A model generated the notes under the pieces. The model saw only the letters and a program-made list of their open reading frames with translations. It did no database searches and had not been told where the DNA came from. Of a stretch of 64,000 bases of DNA, positions 10,748 to 20,927 are shown piece after piece. Both the position numbers and the translations under genes were made by a program. Position 1 is the stretch's first letter. Every line of letters starts with the position of its first letter. Source of the DNA: Zygotorulaspora mrakii (taxonomy: Eukaryota > Ascomycota > Saccharomycetes > Saccharomycetales > Saccharomycetaceae); contig NC_050720.1 in assembly GCF_013402915.1 (NCBI RefSeq), forward strand, positions 620,001 through 684,000, read 5' to 3'.

Positions 10748-11292
10748 GCTAGGGGGATGAGAGAACAGAGATTATATCATAGATGCAACACAGAAACACT
10801 TTGATTTTTCACGGTTTCGCTTCATTCTTTTTTTCTCTTCTTGTCAGCACTCATGACACTAAATTGACGCTTAAGCCACCACTTGGCATTCACCATTAAT
10901 ATTCCATTGCTCTGCTTGAATTTCAACGATTGCGGTATCCTTTTTTGCGCTTTTTGCTCTTTATGTGACGGCATATCTTGAAATTTCATTTTTCAGTATT
11001 TAAGGAGAATGGGAAGCACCTCATCATTTCAAATCCAAAATATTAAAGAAATTTCTGTGATATTGAAACACTATTGGTTTTGTAAGTTATCTCCTGTTCA
11101 TATATCCAGAATTATGTAATTGTAGTAGCCATTTCTTTAATTTTTTTTATATAGAGCAGATATGCTTTACAGATCATGTACGCCATCAACTTTCGAGAGA
11201 TAGAAGCGCGTTTTACTCAGTATTTGTAAATTTTTACTTATGTGATTCTTCAACGTGTATCCAAATTCGAATACACACATATCTATTCCCCA
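10748..11292. other. Convergent intergenic region between PDB1 and WD gene
   Basis: The 545-bp gap between two converging 3' ends. It contains a possible small minus-strand gene at 10822-10989 (listed separately) and AT-rich terminator-like sequence elsewhere. Two convergent genes need little space, so a gap this size is compatible with an extra gene. Confidence 0.4.
10822..10989 (-). CDS. Possible small basic protein of 55 residues
   Basis: An ATG-started frame in a convergent gap. The peptide is strongly basic, has a mixed non-repetitive composition (KEQKAQKRIPQSLKFKQ, then NAKWWLKRQ) and ends in KKRKKE, which looks more like a small RNA- or ribosome-binding protein than random translation of AT-rich DNA. 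I recognise no family. A second in-frame Met at codon 6 could also be the start. Low confidence because of length. Confidence 0.3.
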   Translation of the reverse strand: MKFQDMPSHKEQKAQKRIPQSLKFKQSNGILMVNAKWWLKRQFSVMSADKKRKKE

Positions 11293-12861
11293 TTACATAA
11301 TATCTGCCGATACGAGTGTCATCGGGGGCAAATAAAACTCGGATGGCTGTGTGGTATCCTCCAGAATGAGAACTAAACGATGAGTAGAACCTTTATAATG
11401 GGTCTCAGTGAATTGTTCTGCGAATTGCTCCTCTTTATCACAGAAGTCAGTTAAATTGCTAATCTTCCCTGTGGATCGAGCATTTCCAAATGATGTGCAA
11501 CGTATTTTTTTGTTTGCAAGATCTAAACCTGCAATTTTCTCTTTTTCTGAAGATTTTATTGGAAAATAAATCAACTGAAAAGAGCCTTTTCTTTGTTGCT
11601 TCTCGAAGATCAGATTGTCTTTGAAGTGCGAACTAAATAACTCAAAACTACCCTTCCCCTCCCTTGCACTTGAAGAACCATATAGAACAAAATGCCCATC
11701 TGGTGTAACATCAAAAAACTCTTGTTCCTTTGTTAGATTCAAAAAAGATGTTTTTAACACAACTATGTCACACTCCCTTGAAGGCGACATCATATCGAGC
11801 ATGAGAATGGACTGACAACCCTCCAGGACAGCAGATGCAAATATTAGTCCAGGTATATCGGTACATTTGATACTCAGAATCATTCGTATTTTTTTGAGTC
11901 TGTAGTATGACAAGTGATCATATTGGAATTTGCAATCTCGTCCTATCGGTAAAACAACAATAGAGCCATCTCGATATCCGGCATATAGTCTGTTGGGAAT
12001 ATCATGTTCCTTCCCCAATGAAAGAGTCAATATATCAGATTTATTGTCAGGAGTCAATTTGCTATTGAATTCAGATATTTTCACGTTGTTGCCGACCCAC
12101 TCGAATGATTTCAATCCCGCTCCAACGGCCACCGTAAATCCTAAACCTAAACAGACAGAATCATGGACGTATTCACGTTTTTTAAAATTTAAGAACTTTA
12201 TTTTATTGTGGACAGGATTTTCAAATAATAGGGCAAATACATGAGTGTTTGTATCTCTTCTTTGTGCATGAAAGTATAAACCTTTCGGTGAAAATTTGCT
12301 GCCTTCTAATCTTATCGTATCATATCTAATGTCATCGGTGTTCTCCAGCTTGTTATCGAAATCATTTAAGTTTAGCAAGACCTCATCCGTCGATGCCCCA
12401 GCATTTGTGGCAGATGTACTTTTCCGAAATCGTACTATCTTTTTGGAAGTAGAAAAGACTATGGAAGCGCTGTCCGATGAACAATCTCCACAAATAAGGC
12501 TTTTAGTTATTTCGTGGTTTTCTGGTTGCAATCCAAATGAGCTGTCTACGTTACTGTTATACATATCCGTATTTTTGAGTAAATTTTCTTCGATTGTCAT
12601 CCCTGCAAGAAATTCCATTGGGTTTCGATCACAGAATGCCATCTCAAATGGATCTGCTAGCTGAAACAAATACTTATCATATGTTTCTCGGCGTCTTTGA
12701 CTTAAATCTTTACCATGGGCCTTCTTCCTTTCATTGTGTTTTCGTTTTTTGATTTCCTGCTCGTGATAGTACGTCTCAGTTGGACGTTCTCTTGCACTCG
12801 CAACCTTGAAGTACCTCCCCCTTTCACTATCGAAATAAAAACCAGGTATTTCAGGCGGCAT
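11293..12861 (-). CDS. WD-repeat protein of the WDR21/DCAF4 type
   Basis: A 522-residue protein whose first residues, PGFYFDSERGRYFKV, match the motif at the N-terminus of WDR21/DCAF4-like proteins, which in animals and plants are substrate receptors of CUL4-DDB1 ubiquitin ligases. A basic stretch (about residues 36-55, KKRKHNERKKAHGKD) follows and may be a nuclear signal. The rest is weak, diverged beta-propeller-like sequence without clear GH...WD repeats. I recall no named S. cerevisiae orthologue at this position, so whether it is a family member retained here or a fast-evolving yeast gene is open. Its promoter is the 329-bp gap to RSP5 (12862-13190), where I see nothing specific. Confidence 0.6.
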   Translation of the reverse strand: MPPEIPGFYFDSERGRYFKVASARERPTETYYHEQEIKKRKHNERKKAHGKDLSQRRRETYDKYLFQLADPFEMAFCDRNPMEFLAGMTIEENLLKNTDMYNSNVDSSFGLQPENHEITKSLICGDCSSDSASIVFSTSKKIVRFRKSTSATNAGASTDEVLLNLNDFDNKLENTDDIRYDTIRLEGSKFSPKGLYFHAQRRDTNTHVFALLFENPVHNKIKFLNFKKREYVHDSVCLGLGFTVAVGAGLKSFEWVGNNVKISEFNSKLTPDNKSDILTLSLGKEHDIPNRLYAGYRDGSIVVLPIGRDCKFQYDHLSYYRLKKIRMILSIKCTDIPGLIFASAVLEGCQSILMLDMMSPSRECDIVVLKTSFLNLTKEQEFFDVTPDGHFVLYGSSSAREGKGSFELFSSHFKDNLIFEKQQRKGSFQLIYFPIKSSEKEKIAGLDLANKKIRCTSFGNARSTGKISNLTDFCDKEEQFAEQFTETHYKGSTHRLVLILEDTTQPSEFYLPPMTLVSADIM

Positions 12862-13190
12862 ATGAACACTCTTTCAACCTAGTATCACCATGAAGCATAC
12901 AACTATGATTGGAGTGTTAGCCTTTCATTTTCATTGTAGAAAGAAGCTCAGATTATTAAAAATCGTTTAAAGCTAGAAGCCAGATATATATAATTATAGA
13001 ATTGCTAGCTGTTTGCATTAAACATTTATAATGCACCTACGAGAGGAACTCAGAAAGTAAAAATGAAAGTTAATTTTATGATTGTATTTCATAAATGAAA
13101 GATATAAAATAGAATAGCGTAATTACTGATTTTTGTGGTATTATCCAAGTAAAAGGTGAATGTATCAAAAAGAGAATAAAAAAAAGTTGA

Positions 13191-15575
13191 TCATTCTTGA
13201 CCGAAACCTATCGTTTCTTCTACAGCCAAAGTTAGTTTTTGTTTCATGTTTTCATAATCATCATACGGTGGCAAATCAACTCTATTGAAACAAGTATGTG
13301 ATTTCGGTAATTGGGCAATCTCACCTGCTTTTTCAATAGTGAATCTTCTAGGGCCATCAGATCCTTGTAAATCTTTGAACCCGTTAACTGGAATACGAGA
13401 CGTACCAGTAGTAAACTGCAGTAAACGTGCTCTTTGTTCGTTATCCCATTCAGTGATACATTTCCAGAACCACTTGATTACTTCATCAGACTCCTGGTAT
13501 CCACGGTAATCGGTATGTTTCTTCCAATCTTCAACATCTATTTCAGCGATACCACCTATTAATAATTCTAATTCGCGCTCGTCGAAAACAGTAACAAGGT
13601 CTTCTGGAATTAACTCGTTAAATCCATCCATGAATGCTCTAAATTGTTCCTGTACTCTGTCTACAATTTTCCATTGTGCGAATAGTTCAACATATTCCTT
13701 TTTGTTCTCGTCCGTTACTTCTATATTCCTTCCGTCAGGTTTTAAATCGACCGTGAGAAGTTCGCCAAATCTTTCATCGTCTGCACTAAATGTCAGATCG
13801 AGAATCCCATCTATACTATTTTCGAGCATCCATTTCAATGAATTGTGAACTTCAGCGTCAACACCTTCCATATCCTGTAATACCACTTTTTTGCGTAACA
13901 TCATCTTATAAAGTGCACCAACGAAAAATGCATCAAGGAATCTTCTGTGAAACACACCCAAACCAACAACTCTACCTATAAACTTGAAATAATTCAGGTG
14001 TTCTGGATTGATACCACTGTTTGGATTTATCTGTATTGTATAATTATCGTGAGCAGAGTACTCAAACAAACAATAGAATGGGTTAAACATCTCATGTGAT
14101 AACAAAAAGAAAAATTCACGAGAAACACCACCATAATCTAAACCTTCTTCACCATCAAATTTAATCATTAATCGTTTCTTTAAATCTTCTGGTGTTTGTC
14201 TCATTATTTCTTGATATGCGTCCTCAAAAATATTCTTTCTACGGACTTTAATGTGACATTGCCCAGGTAAAATTCTCAATGCTGGTTGAGATCTAAAATA
14301 GATAACTTTACGCCTAAAATCACGCTTGTATTGTGGAACATTTTGATCTAATGATGATGGCAATCTTGGGTCATCCCAGGTTGTAGTTTTTGTATTATGG
14401 TCGACAAAATATACACGGGCAGTATTCGTTAACCTCATTTCCCAACCTGACGGCAAAGGACCCAGTTGGGAGACAGGTTGTTGCTGAATAGTAGTATTGG
14501 TTGGTCCATAAGTACGAATATATTGTTGCCTTCTGGGATCTACCCACGTTGTGGTTCTTGTATTATGATCCACAAAATAAGCCCTTCCTTCAGGTGTAAA
14601 TCTTTGTTCCCAACCTGATGGTAACTCCCCTAGCCCCGAGGTCGTAGCACCAGTAGCGGCAAATGCTGCTGCTGCTGATCCATTTACGGCAGGTGTCTGT
14701 GAACTTGTGCTTGTTTGTACCGTGACAGAGGAGTTGTCTGAGGAACCCGTTGGTAGAGTTCTACCTCTATGTTGCTTCCTTTGTAATTCTGTATTGGCAC
14801 TTAATTGATTGCCACGTTCAGCTTCTGATTGATCCAAGGTGGGGCGTTTCCAAGTAGTTGTCCTTGTATTGTGATCGACATAGTATGTCCGACCGAAGTT
14901 ATCTGTTCTTCTTTCCCATCCAGGAGGTAAACGACCGTATTGATCTTCGAATGAAGAATACTGCCTTGTAGATGAATTATTACTTGCCGCGTTATTTGAT
15001 CCGGAAGAGCTACCTGCACCACTTTGTAAAGTATGTTCAACGGCAGCTGCAGTGGGTCTTGGGGTATGAGTTCCAGTACCACGAGATGATGATACAGAGC
15101 CTGAAGCTTGTGCAGAAGATGTCGGTGCACTAGGAGCGCTTGAGGTCGAGTCGGTCGAGCGACCAACTTGTTTCGACAATACCGAAATCAATCTTCCACT
15201 GACTGCCATTCCATCATTCGACCTCTTCAAATCCCTTGTTATAGTCTCTTCACGACCTCTCGAGCCACCTGTGGTGTCTTCATCAAGATGACCCAAGACA
15301 TCCCCTATACGTACATTGACTACGCCGAGAAACCCCTGATCCTTCTTTTTAAACTTCTTTTGATCAAATACCTGAATAGTCAATATAGAGTTCTCTGTTA
15401 CATCGTCAAATTTGAAAGTCTCATTCCAATACGGATTGAGCGTTTTTTTCGCAGCTGAAGTAGATTTTGTCTGGTAACCATCGATTGTCAGTACTGCAAA
15501 GGGATCCGGCGATCTGAAAACGTCACGCTTGTACAGCGACTCAGCTGCAACAAGCTTCACTGATATAGATGGCAT
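13191..15575 (-). CDS. RSP5: HECT-type E3 ubiquitin ligase of the Nedd4 family
   Basis: Ubiquitinates plasma-membrane permeases for endocytosis and many other targets, partnered by arrestin adaptors with PPxY motifs. The 794 residues carry, in order, an N-terminal C2 domain (about 1-100), a Ser/Thr/Ala-rich linker, three WW domains (about 216-245, 318-348 and 374-404; each begins LPxGWE and ends with W followed by a conserved Pro) and a HECT domain to the C-terminus. The catalytic cysteine is Cys762 in SHTCFNRV, 33 residues from the end as in S. cerevisiae Rsp5 (809 residues). The linkers between C2 and WW domains explain the length difference. It is divergent from DSE1, as in yeast (YER125W-YER124C). 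Confidence 0.97.
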   Translation of the reverse strand: MPSISVKLVAAESLYKRDVFRSPDPFAVLTIDGYQTKSTSAAKKTLNPYWNETFKFDDVTENSILTIQVFDQKKFKKKDQGFLGVVNVRIGDVLGHLDEDTTGGSRGREETITRDLKRSNDGMAVSGRLISVLSKQVGRSTDSTSSAPSAPTSSAQASGSVSSSRGTGTHTPRPTAAAVEHTLQSGAGSSSGSNNAASNNSSTRQYSSFEDQYGRLPPGWERRTDNFGRTYYVDHNTRTTTWKRPTLDQSEAERGNQLSANTELQRKQHRGRTLPTGSSDNSSVTVQTSTSSQTPAVNGSAAAAFAATGATTSGLGELPSGWEQRFTPEGRAYFVDHNTRTTTWVDPRRQQYIRTYGPTNTTIQQQPVSQLGPLPSGWEMRLTNTARVYFVDHNTKTTTWDDPRLPSSLDQNVPQYKRDFRRKVIYFRSQPALRILPGQCHIKVRRKNIFEDAYQEIMRQTPEDLKKRLMIKFDGEEGLDYGGVSREFFFLLSHEMFNPFYCLFEYSAHDNYTIQINPNSGINPEHLNYFKFIGRVVGLGVFHRRFLDAFFVGALYKMMLRKKVVLQDMEGVDAEVHNSLKWMLENSIDGILDLTFSADDERFGELLTVDLKPDGRNIEVTDENKKEYVELFAQWKIVDRVQEQFRAFMDGFNELIPEDLVTVFDERELELLIGGIAEIDVEDWKKHTDYRGYQESDEVIKWFWKCITEWDNEQRARLLQFTTGTSRIPVNGFKDLQGSDGPRRFTIEKAGEIAQLPKSHTCFNRVDLPPYDDYENMKQKLTLAVEETIGFGQE

Positions 15576-16767
15576 CTAGGGATGATCAAGTTAAGCAGTG
15601 AAAACTCTGTAACGATAAAATGATTTCTCGAGTTTTAATTCGAATCCAAGTTATCTGTGAGCCTATAGCGAAAAACGAAACAAAATAAAACGAAAGTTTG
15701 CTCAATAATTTCCACTCTACGTAGTGTTTTGCGTCTTGCAAATTAGCCGATTACTTGTCCTGCTGATCCTAAAACGCACGCAGGTTTCACACCTATTGTA
15801 CAGATTTTTTCGGAATACGGGAACTTCAAAAGCAACTTAGAAACAGGCTCTCAAATGGAAACAACAGTTGGCCCACGATATCAATATAGCTCTTGCCGCA
15901 AGCACTACCCTCACAATCAGACACAAGTGAATTCAATCCACCGTAATATTGCTCAGCTGTACACAGATTACTCATTAGTATTTTGCATTTCCTTCATCTC
16001 ATACTTCTCAAATTTCAAATTAGCACAGGCCTTCCCCCTGAAATCACTTAATACGCATACATCGCTATCGACGGAGATTTCAAGCGCTGGGCAATGACTG
16101 TAATACACGAACACTGGCACTGCATACTTATTCCAATATCTCTGTAGTCCGTTCACTATGTGCTAAGCAGGAATTTTTGCAGTCTTTAACAAGATTAACT
16201 CAACAGGAGCGAGAATAGGATTGTGTCCCTTGTGTATCTGAGATAATTAGTCTCATTCTCACAGCAATCATGACAGAGAATGAGTTCACTTCCGAATGTT
16301 TTGTACAACGAATAACCTCCCTGCCCGTTGATATAGACGTAAAAGAGGGTCTCTTTTATTATGAGACATTTAGCGTTTAAAGTGATATGACTTTTGTGAC
16401 ACTGACGTCTGCGCTTTTCTTTTTTGTTTTTGTGTCGCGCTGTCATTTTGTTTACAAAACAAAAGATGCCCAGCAACAAGAAACCAGTATGTGTTAATGC
16501 AAGAAATGTAAATAATAATAAATGATTATTGCAGTGGCCCTGATATCCAGAGTTCTAGTTTCACACTGAAAAATATTCGGATTACGTCAAAGCTACTCAA
16601 GGTACTCATTGACATATGTATCCGTAAACGAGTGGATGGCTGGTTTGTTTGCTGTCTGGTAGGAATGAGATATATAAACGTATAGGATTCTACTAAAATT
16701 TCTTTGGTGTTTGTAGCCTTACGAAATCGTCGAGTCACACATAATCAAGGCTTTGCATTAAGCTACA
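15576..16767. promoter_or_regulatory. Divergent RSP5/DSE1 promoter region
   Basis: A 1.2-kb gap between divergent genes. Close to DSE1 there is GGCTGGTT (16638-16645), one base off the Ace2/Swi5 consensus, and TATATAAA at 16671-16678, 90 bp before the ATG. In S. cerevisiae DSE1 is a daughter-cell-specific Ace2 target, so the site is in the right place. A short minus-strand frame starting with ATG near 16446 (Lys/Arg-rich, then Cys-rich) could not be assigned and is not annotated. A GTATGT after ATG at about 16466-16490 resembles a 5' splice site, but no branch point follows. Confidence 0.4.
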
Positions 16768-18495
16768 ATGAATGACCCAATTATCACTGGATATTATCAA
16801 CCTGCGAACGTTTTTCGCCAGCCAGCTCTGGTCGTCAAGAAAAGATCTCAAAATAATGATACAGGGAGTATGCTGAACTCGGTGTCAATAGATACAACAC
16901 AACACCATCGCAAATCCTGGAAAAATGATGTTTCTAGGATCGGATCTCCCCTGCTAAGAAAAGCTTCGGATGATTTCAATGATCATTACACAGCAAAAAA
17001 ACTGAAATCTGAATATTGGAAGCTAAGCAACAAAAATGGAGCATCGTATCTTCCAACGGATTTATCTATCGTTGGAGATACGATATTAATCTCTAACATG
17101 GATAGCAAGAACAATCTAAAACTACATAAATTAAAACAATCGAAAAATGGGCCTTTCAGTGAGCCAACGAAATTACATGAAATACAAAGTGTATCCGTTC
17201 CTGGAACCCCTATAATGTCATCATGTCTCTTGCCATCAAAACGCTTTAGTGCAGATTATTTTGAAGGTCATGATCAATTGCTGCTGTGCGGTCATCAAGA
17301 TGGTGTTGTCGATCTAATCTCAACTTCGATGGAAAGCGGAGATGCTAAGATTGCAAAGAGATATAAGCACGGAAAATTTTTGAAGCACCAAAAGTCATTG
17401 CAATCCAATTTAGACAATTGGCTGCAGTCTTTTCCTTCCTTGCCAGTGCGCAAAATCAAACCATGGAACGATACTGGTTATACATCTTTGGTTAATGACT
17501 CCCTTTTCATTTACGATCTCAATAGGGCTAAAAAACCACAATATTTACAGAGTTTTCCAGGAATAGAGAGCATGGCTGCTAATGAATTCAATAACCCATA
17601 CGTTTTGTCACTTTGTGGCTCTCAATTTGGAAATAGTGGCGTTGCATTGCTCGATCTAAGGACTAATGGTTTAAAGGGAAACTTGTACATTCCAGATTGT
17701 GAAGATATCGCCGGTGAATCCACTTCATGTAGGACAAAAAACAACACTTCTTATGATTGTACATGGATTGATGAATATCATGTTGCAAATTGTGTTAATG
17801 ATATTGTGAAGATATGGGATATCAGGTCCACTGGAAGCCAAGCAAAATGTGAAGTTTTGCCAATGAAGGGATGCATCGAATCGCTTAACTACAGCATAAA
17901 GTCAAAGACTATGTATACCAGCGATGATCAGGGAAATATAATGTCATGGGATCTGACCAGACTTAATAACATGAAAAAGGCTACATCAGCGCAAGGTTTC
18001 AATTCAATTTCAATTCAAGATACTCAAGAATTGTTACACGATGTTAGTCAATGTGGGAATATTATAATAAATGGTTCAAGTTTCCAGAAACAGTATTCTA
18101 AAAACACTGTGCGGGGATCAATATTTCTGGATACAACTCTTGATGGGTCCTTAATTACGTTAGATGCACAGGAGTTAGGTCTTCATCAAGTTTGTCATAT
18201 TGAATGTGATGTTACAAATTTGAATGAGAAGAACGATCAGGTGGTGCTATCAGCAGACACCTATGAAGATGCTAATAAACTCCAAGAGGATTCAGATGTT
18301 ACTTTATTAGGACATGATCTCTCTTCGCTTTCAAATCAATCCGATTGTTCGTCCTCTCATACGCTTCATTCGATAGAAGCCTATGAGAATGCCAATGTTG
18401 AAAAAAATATGAAGCACGATCCACACTCTAACATCATCTATTCTTTAAATGATCTCGGTTTGAGTGGATCAACGATATATCGAGAAACTATTTGA
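16768..18495 (+). CDS. DSE1: Daughter-specific WD-repeat protein DSE1
   Basis: S. cerevisiae Dse1 is a daughter-cell protein at the bud neck that promotes mother-daughter separation and links to the pheromone/invasive growth pathway. This protein has 575 residues against 573 in yeast. The first ~90 residues are basic and disordered. WD-like repeats follow, seen at LLLCGHQDGVVDLIST, IVKIWDIRS and YTSDDQGNIMSWDLTRL. The C-terminal ~80 residues are acidic. Neighbours RSP5 and YCK3 reproduce YER125W-YER124C-YER123W. It runs convergently into YCK3. Confidence 0.88.
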   Translation: MNDPIITGYYQPANVFRQPALVVKKRSQNNDTGSMLNSVSIDTTQHHRKSWKNDVSRIGSPLLRKASDDFNDHYTAKKLKSEYWKLSNKNGASYLPTDLSIVGDTILISNMDSKNNLKLHKLKQSKNGPFSEPTKLHEIQSVSVPGTPIMSSCLLPSKRFSADYFEGHDQLLLCGHQDGVVDLISTSMESGDAKIAKRYKHGKFLKHQKSLQSNLDNWLQSFPSLPVRKIKPWNDTGYTSLVNDSLFIYDLNRAKKPQYLQSFPGIESMAANEFNNPYVLSLCGSQFGNSGVALLDLRTNGLKGNLYIPDCEDIAGESTSCRTKNNTSYDCTWIDEYHVANCVNDIVKIWDIRSTGSQAKCEVLPMKGCIESLNYSIKSKTMYTSDDQGNIMSWDLTRLNNMKKATSAQGFNSISIQDTQELLHDVSQCGNIIINGSSFQKQYSKNTVRGSIFLDTTLDGSLITLDAQELGLHQVCHIECDVTNLNEKNDQVVLSADTYEDANKLQEDSDVTLLGHDLSSLSNQSDCSSSHTLHSIEAYENANVEKNMKHDPHSNIIYSLNDLGLSGSTIYRETI

Positions 18496-19080
18496 ATGCT
18501 TTGATTATGAATACGGAAAGAAAGGGGGAGTTCATGAAAATTAATTGTTGATGATGATAATGATACCATCAAATGTTTTGTCTTTAGTTTATTTTATATT
18601 AAAAAATAACTTACATAGCAATTGAAATTTGTCAATATGTTCAATAATGTTTCTATCGAAAGTTGTAGGGAATGGAATGCTGCTGAAAATAATTGCGAAA
18701 GGTGAAAAAATCAGGAAGGCAAAATATGACTTATAAGAAAAGTGGTAGATCTTTATGCAATTAGTGAAATCAGAAAGATAATTTTATAGTACATTATCAA
18801 TATCAGCGTGTATCAGAAAATATTTTTAGTTTCCAAAAATAAAATTCCTGATTTCAAGAATGAAAAGATAGCACGTTATTATAATGATGAGAGACACTTT
18901 GACAGTACATTAAAGTAGAGTATCAAAGCAGTTAAAAACAAACCAGGACTATAAGCAGGACATGACTTTGATTCCAATATTTGCGCACTGCGCACACGAT
19001 CTACGTGCAGGAGAGAATATGATATAAAGTTGAGACAAATATCAACATGCAGAATTTTAATTGTTTTCAAAGCTAGCTAG
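18496..19080. other. Convergent intergenic region between DSE1 and YCK3
   Basis: A 585-bp AT-rich gap between converging 3' ends. It should hold the two polyadenylation sites. The only frames are short and low in information content. Nothing else was recognised. Confidence 0.4.
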
Positions 19081-20619
19081 CTAGCACCAACAACAGCAAA
19101 ACTTTGAAAAAAATCCTTTGTTTGCATTGGAATCTTGATCAGCACTTGACGATCTTTGATTGAATTGTTTGCCCCTATGTTGACTTGGTTGATTCTGCTG
19201 CTGCTGCCAGTTATAGTATGGAGCATTATTTTCGTCAAGATTACTTCCAGTACCAGTCCTATAATCATTGTTGTTGCCTGCCGAATTTGGATCTCCAACA
19301 GTAGGTTTCAAAATGCGGTTACCCATTGAATCATACGTTCTACGATTGACAGGTTGGTTTGGTACTTGTTTACCATCAAAAGATGCATTGTTATTGATAA
19401 ATTTCAATTTTTGCTTTGCATAATTCAATGAATTATGATGATTGGACTGTTGATTTGTTCTTGAGTTGATATTTCCCGGAGTATTGGTCCCTGTGTTGTT
19501 ATTAGTATCGTTGTTACCATTATCATTATTCCTTCGATTGGCATTGCCGTAGCCATGCAAATTGGCTCGTTTGTTTATCAAAATATCCCAGCCTTTACCA
19601 CTATTCAGATCCATCCAATCGTAGTGTCCATCATCTTTCATACCTAACCGATTCAAAATGTCGTCCATCAATGAAATCAAATAGTCGTAATCAGGATCCT
19701 CATCAAATCTTAAGGACCTGGAATATTTCAAATATGTCGCAAATTGAGGAGGAATAAACTCTGTAAGTAAATCATCAGGATTTAACTTTTGTTTGGTCAA
19801 TCCAATCTTCTCATATTTTAATTTATTATTTGGTGCTTTAAGTCCCTGCCAAGGCAGAGATCCTCTTAAAAAATAAAAGAAAACATGGCCCAAAGATTCC
19901 AAATCATCCCTTCGTGATTGTTCCCGGCCGAAATGTGTATTAATAGACATATATCTTGCTGTACCGCTTAAAGATTTCCTCTCGCGGTAAGGAATATGTT
20001 GCTTTGTTCTTGGATCCCGATACTGTTTAGCCATACCGAAATCTACCATATAAATTAAATTTGGATCCCCATTTGCAGAAACAGCAACAGATTTTGTAAG
20101 TATATTACCACTTGAATTTCTTTGATATTCACTGATCAAAAAGTTATCAGGCTTGATATCTCGATATATGAGATCGTGGTCGTGAATAGTTCTCACTCTA
20201 TCAATCATCTGCTTCGCAACCAAACATGTTGTTTTAACGGAGAATCTTCTGCCACACCATTCAAATAAATCTTCCAAAGAGGGGCCTAATAAATCCAGGA
20301 TTAACACATTGTGCATCCCCTCTTGTCCAAAGTAGTACGCATGTGGTATACCACGACATCCATTGAGAATTCTATAAGCTCTAAATTCATCTCTGAGCTG
20401 AGGAGCATCCGATCGACGCGGTTCAAATTTTATAGCGACAGGCTCCACCTCGGCTGGATCTGCAGAGCTGCCATCCCCGACATTATCTTTACCACCATTG
20501 TTGTAATTGGCATTCAAAATATTTTCTCCCTCAAAAATGACACCGAAAGAGCCCTCACCAATTTTCGCTCCTATCGCGTAGTGAATCCCCACTATATGCT
20601 GATTGGAACGTTGAGACAT
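19081..20619 (-). CDS. YCK3: Vacuolar casein kinase I
   Basis: Palmitoylated casein kinase I that reaches the vacuole by the AP-3 route and phosphorylates fusion factors such as Vps41 and the HOPS machinery. The 512 residues compare with 524 in S. cerevisiae. The kinase domain begins with the glycine loop GEGSFG (21-26), Lys64 in VAIKFEP, the catalytic loop YRDIKPDN (Asp154) and DFG at 193-195, with the casein kinase signature LGPSLEDLF. The C-terminal ~150 residues are Asn/Gln-rich, and the protein ends FFSKFCCCWC, a cysteine cluster for palmitoylation instead of the CC prenylation-like end of Yck1/Yck2. That end and the location next to DSE1 point to YCK3. Confidence 0.95.
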   Translation of the reverse strand: MSQRSNQHIVGIHYAIGAKIGEGSFGVIFEGENILNANYNNGGKDNVGDGSSADPAEVEPVAIKFEPRRSDAPQLRDEFRAYRILNGCRGIPHAYYFGQEGMHNVLILDLLGPSLEDLFEWCGRRFSVKTTCLVAKQMIDRVRTIHDHDLIYRDIKPDNFLISEYQRNSSGNILTKSVAVSANGDPNLIYMVDFGMAKQYRDPRTKQHIPYRERKSLSGTARYMSINTHFGREQSRRDDLESLGHVFFYFLRGSLPWQGLKAPNNKLKYEKIGLTKQKLNPDDLLTEFIPPQFATYLKYSRSLRFDEDPDYDYLISLMDDILNRLGMKDDGHYDWMDLNSGKGWDILINKRANLHGYGNANRRNNDNGNNDTNNNTGTNTPGNINSRTNQQSNHHNSLNYAKQKLKFINNNASFDGKQVPNQPVNRRTYDSMGNRILKPTVGDPNSAGNNNDYRTGTGSNLDENNAPYYNWQQQQNQPSQHRGKQFNQRSSSADQDSNANKGFFSKFCCCWC

Positions 20620-20927
20620 ATCGACCGCTGCAATAACTTAAGCAAAGCAATCTCTTGAAAATGGAACGGTAAATTCTCCTGTAGCAAAGGTGCAAAAAAA
20701 AGAGCGGATACGTTATCGTTAACTCGCAAGATTACCTCAAATCTCCAACCACCAACGTATCGACAAGTAGCACCTTGCAAAAATCCTTCAGATGTTTTTC
20801 ACTGGATCTGTTTCTATCGGGTCTCAATACCTGCAAGTTTTTTTTCAACTTTATGTTACATCTTTCTTTTCGACTTGTGTACTTTCAGCACAAGTCGTCC
20901 ACGACGAGTTAAGCACGATATGAAAAG
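20620..20927. other. Divergent YCK3/EAF3 promoter
   Basis: A 308-bp gap between divergent starts. An imperfect repeat of CACAAGTCGTC / CGACTTGTG around 20872-20900 forms a small inverted repeat. No named regulatory motif was recognised. Confidence 0.3.

Noticed and set aside
16195..16446. Minus-strand frame with Lys/Arg-rich start and Cys-rich end between RSP5 and DSE1
   Set aside because: No family recognised, none known at this place in yeast, and the longest version begins with TTG; kept as unresolved.
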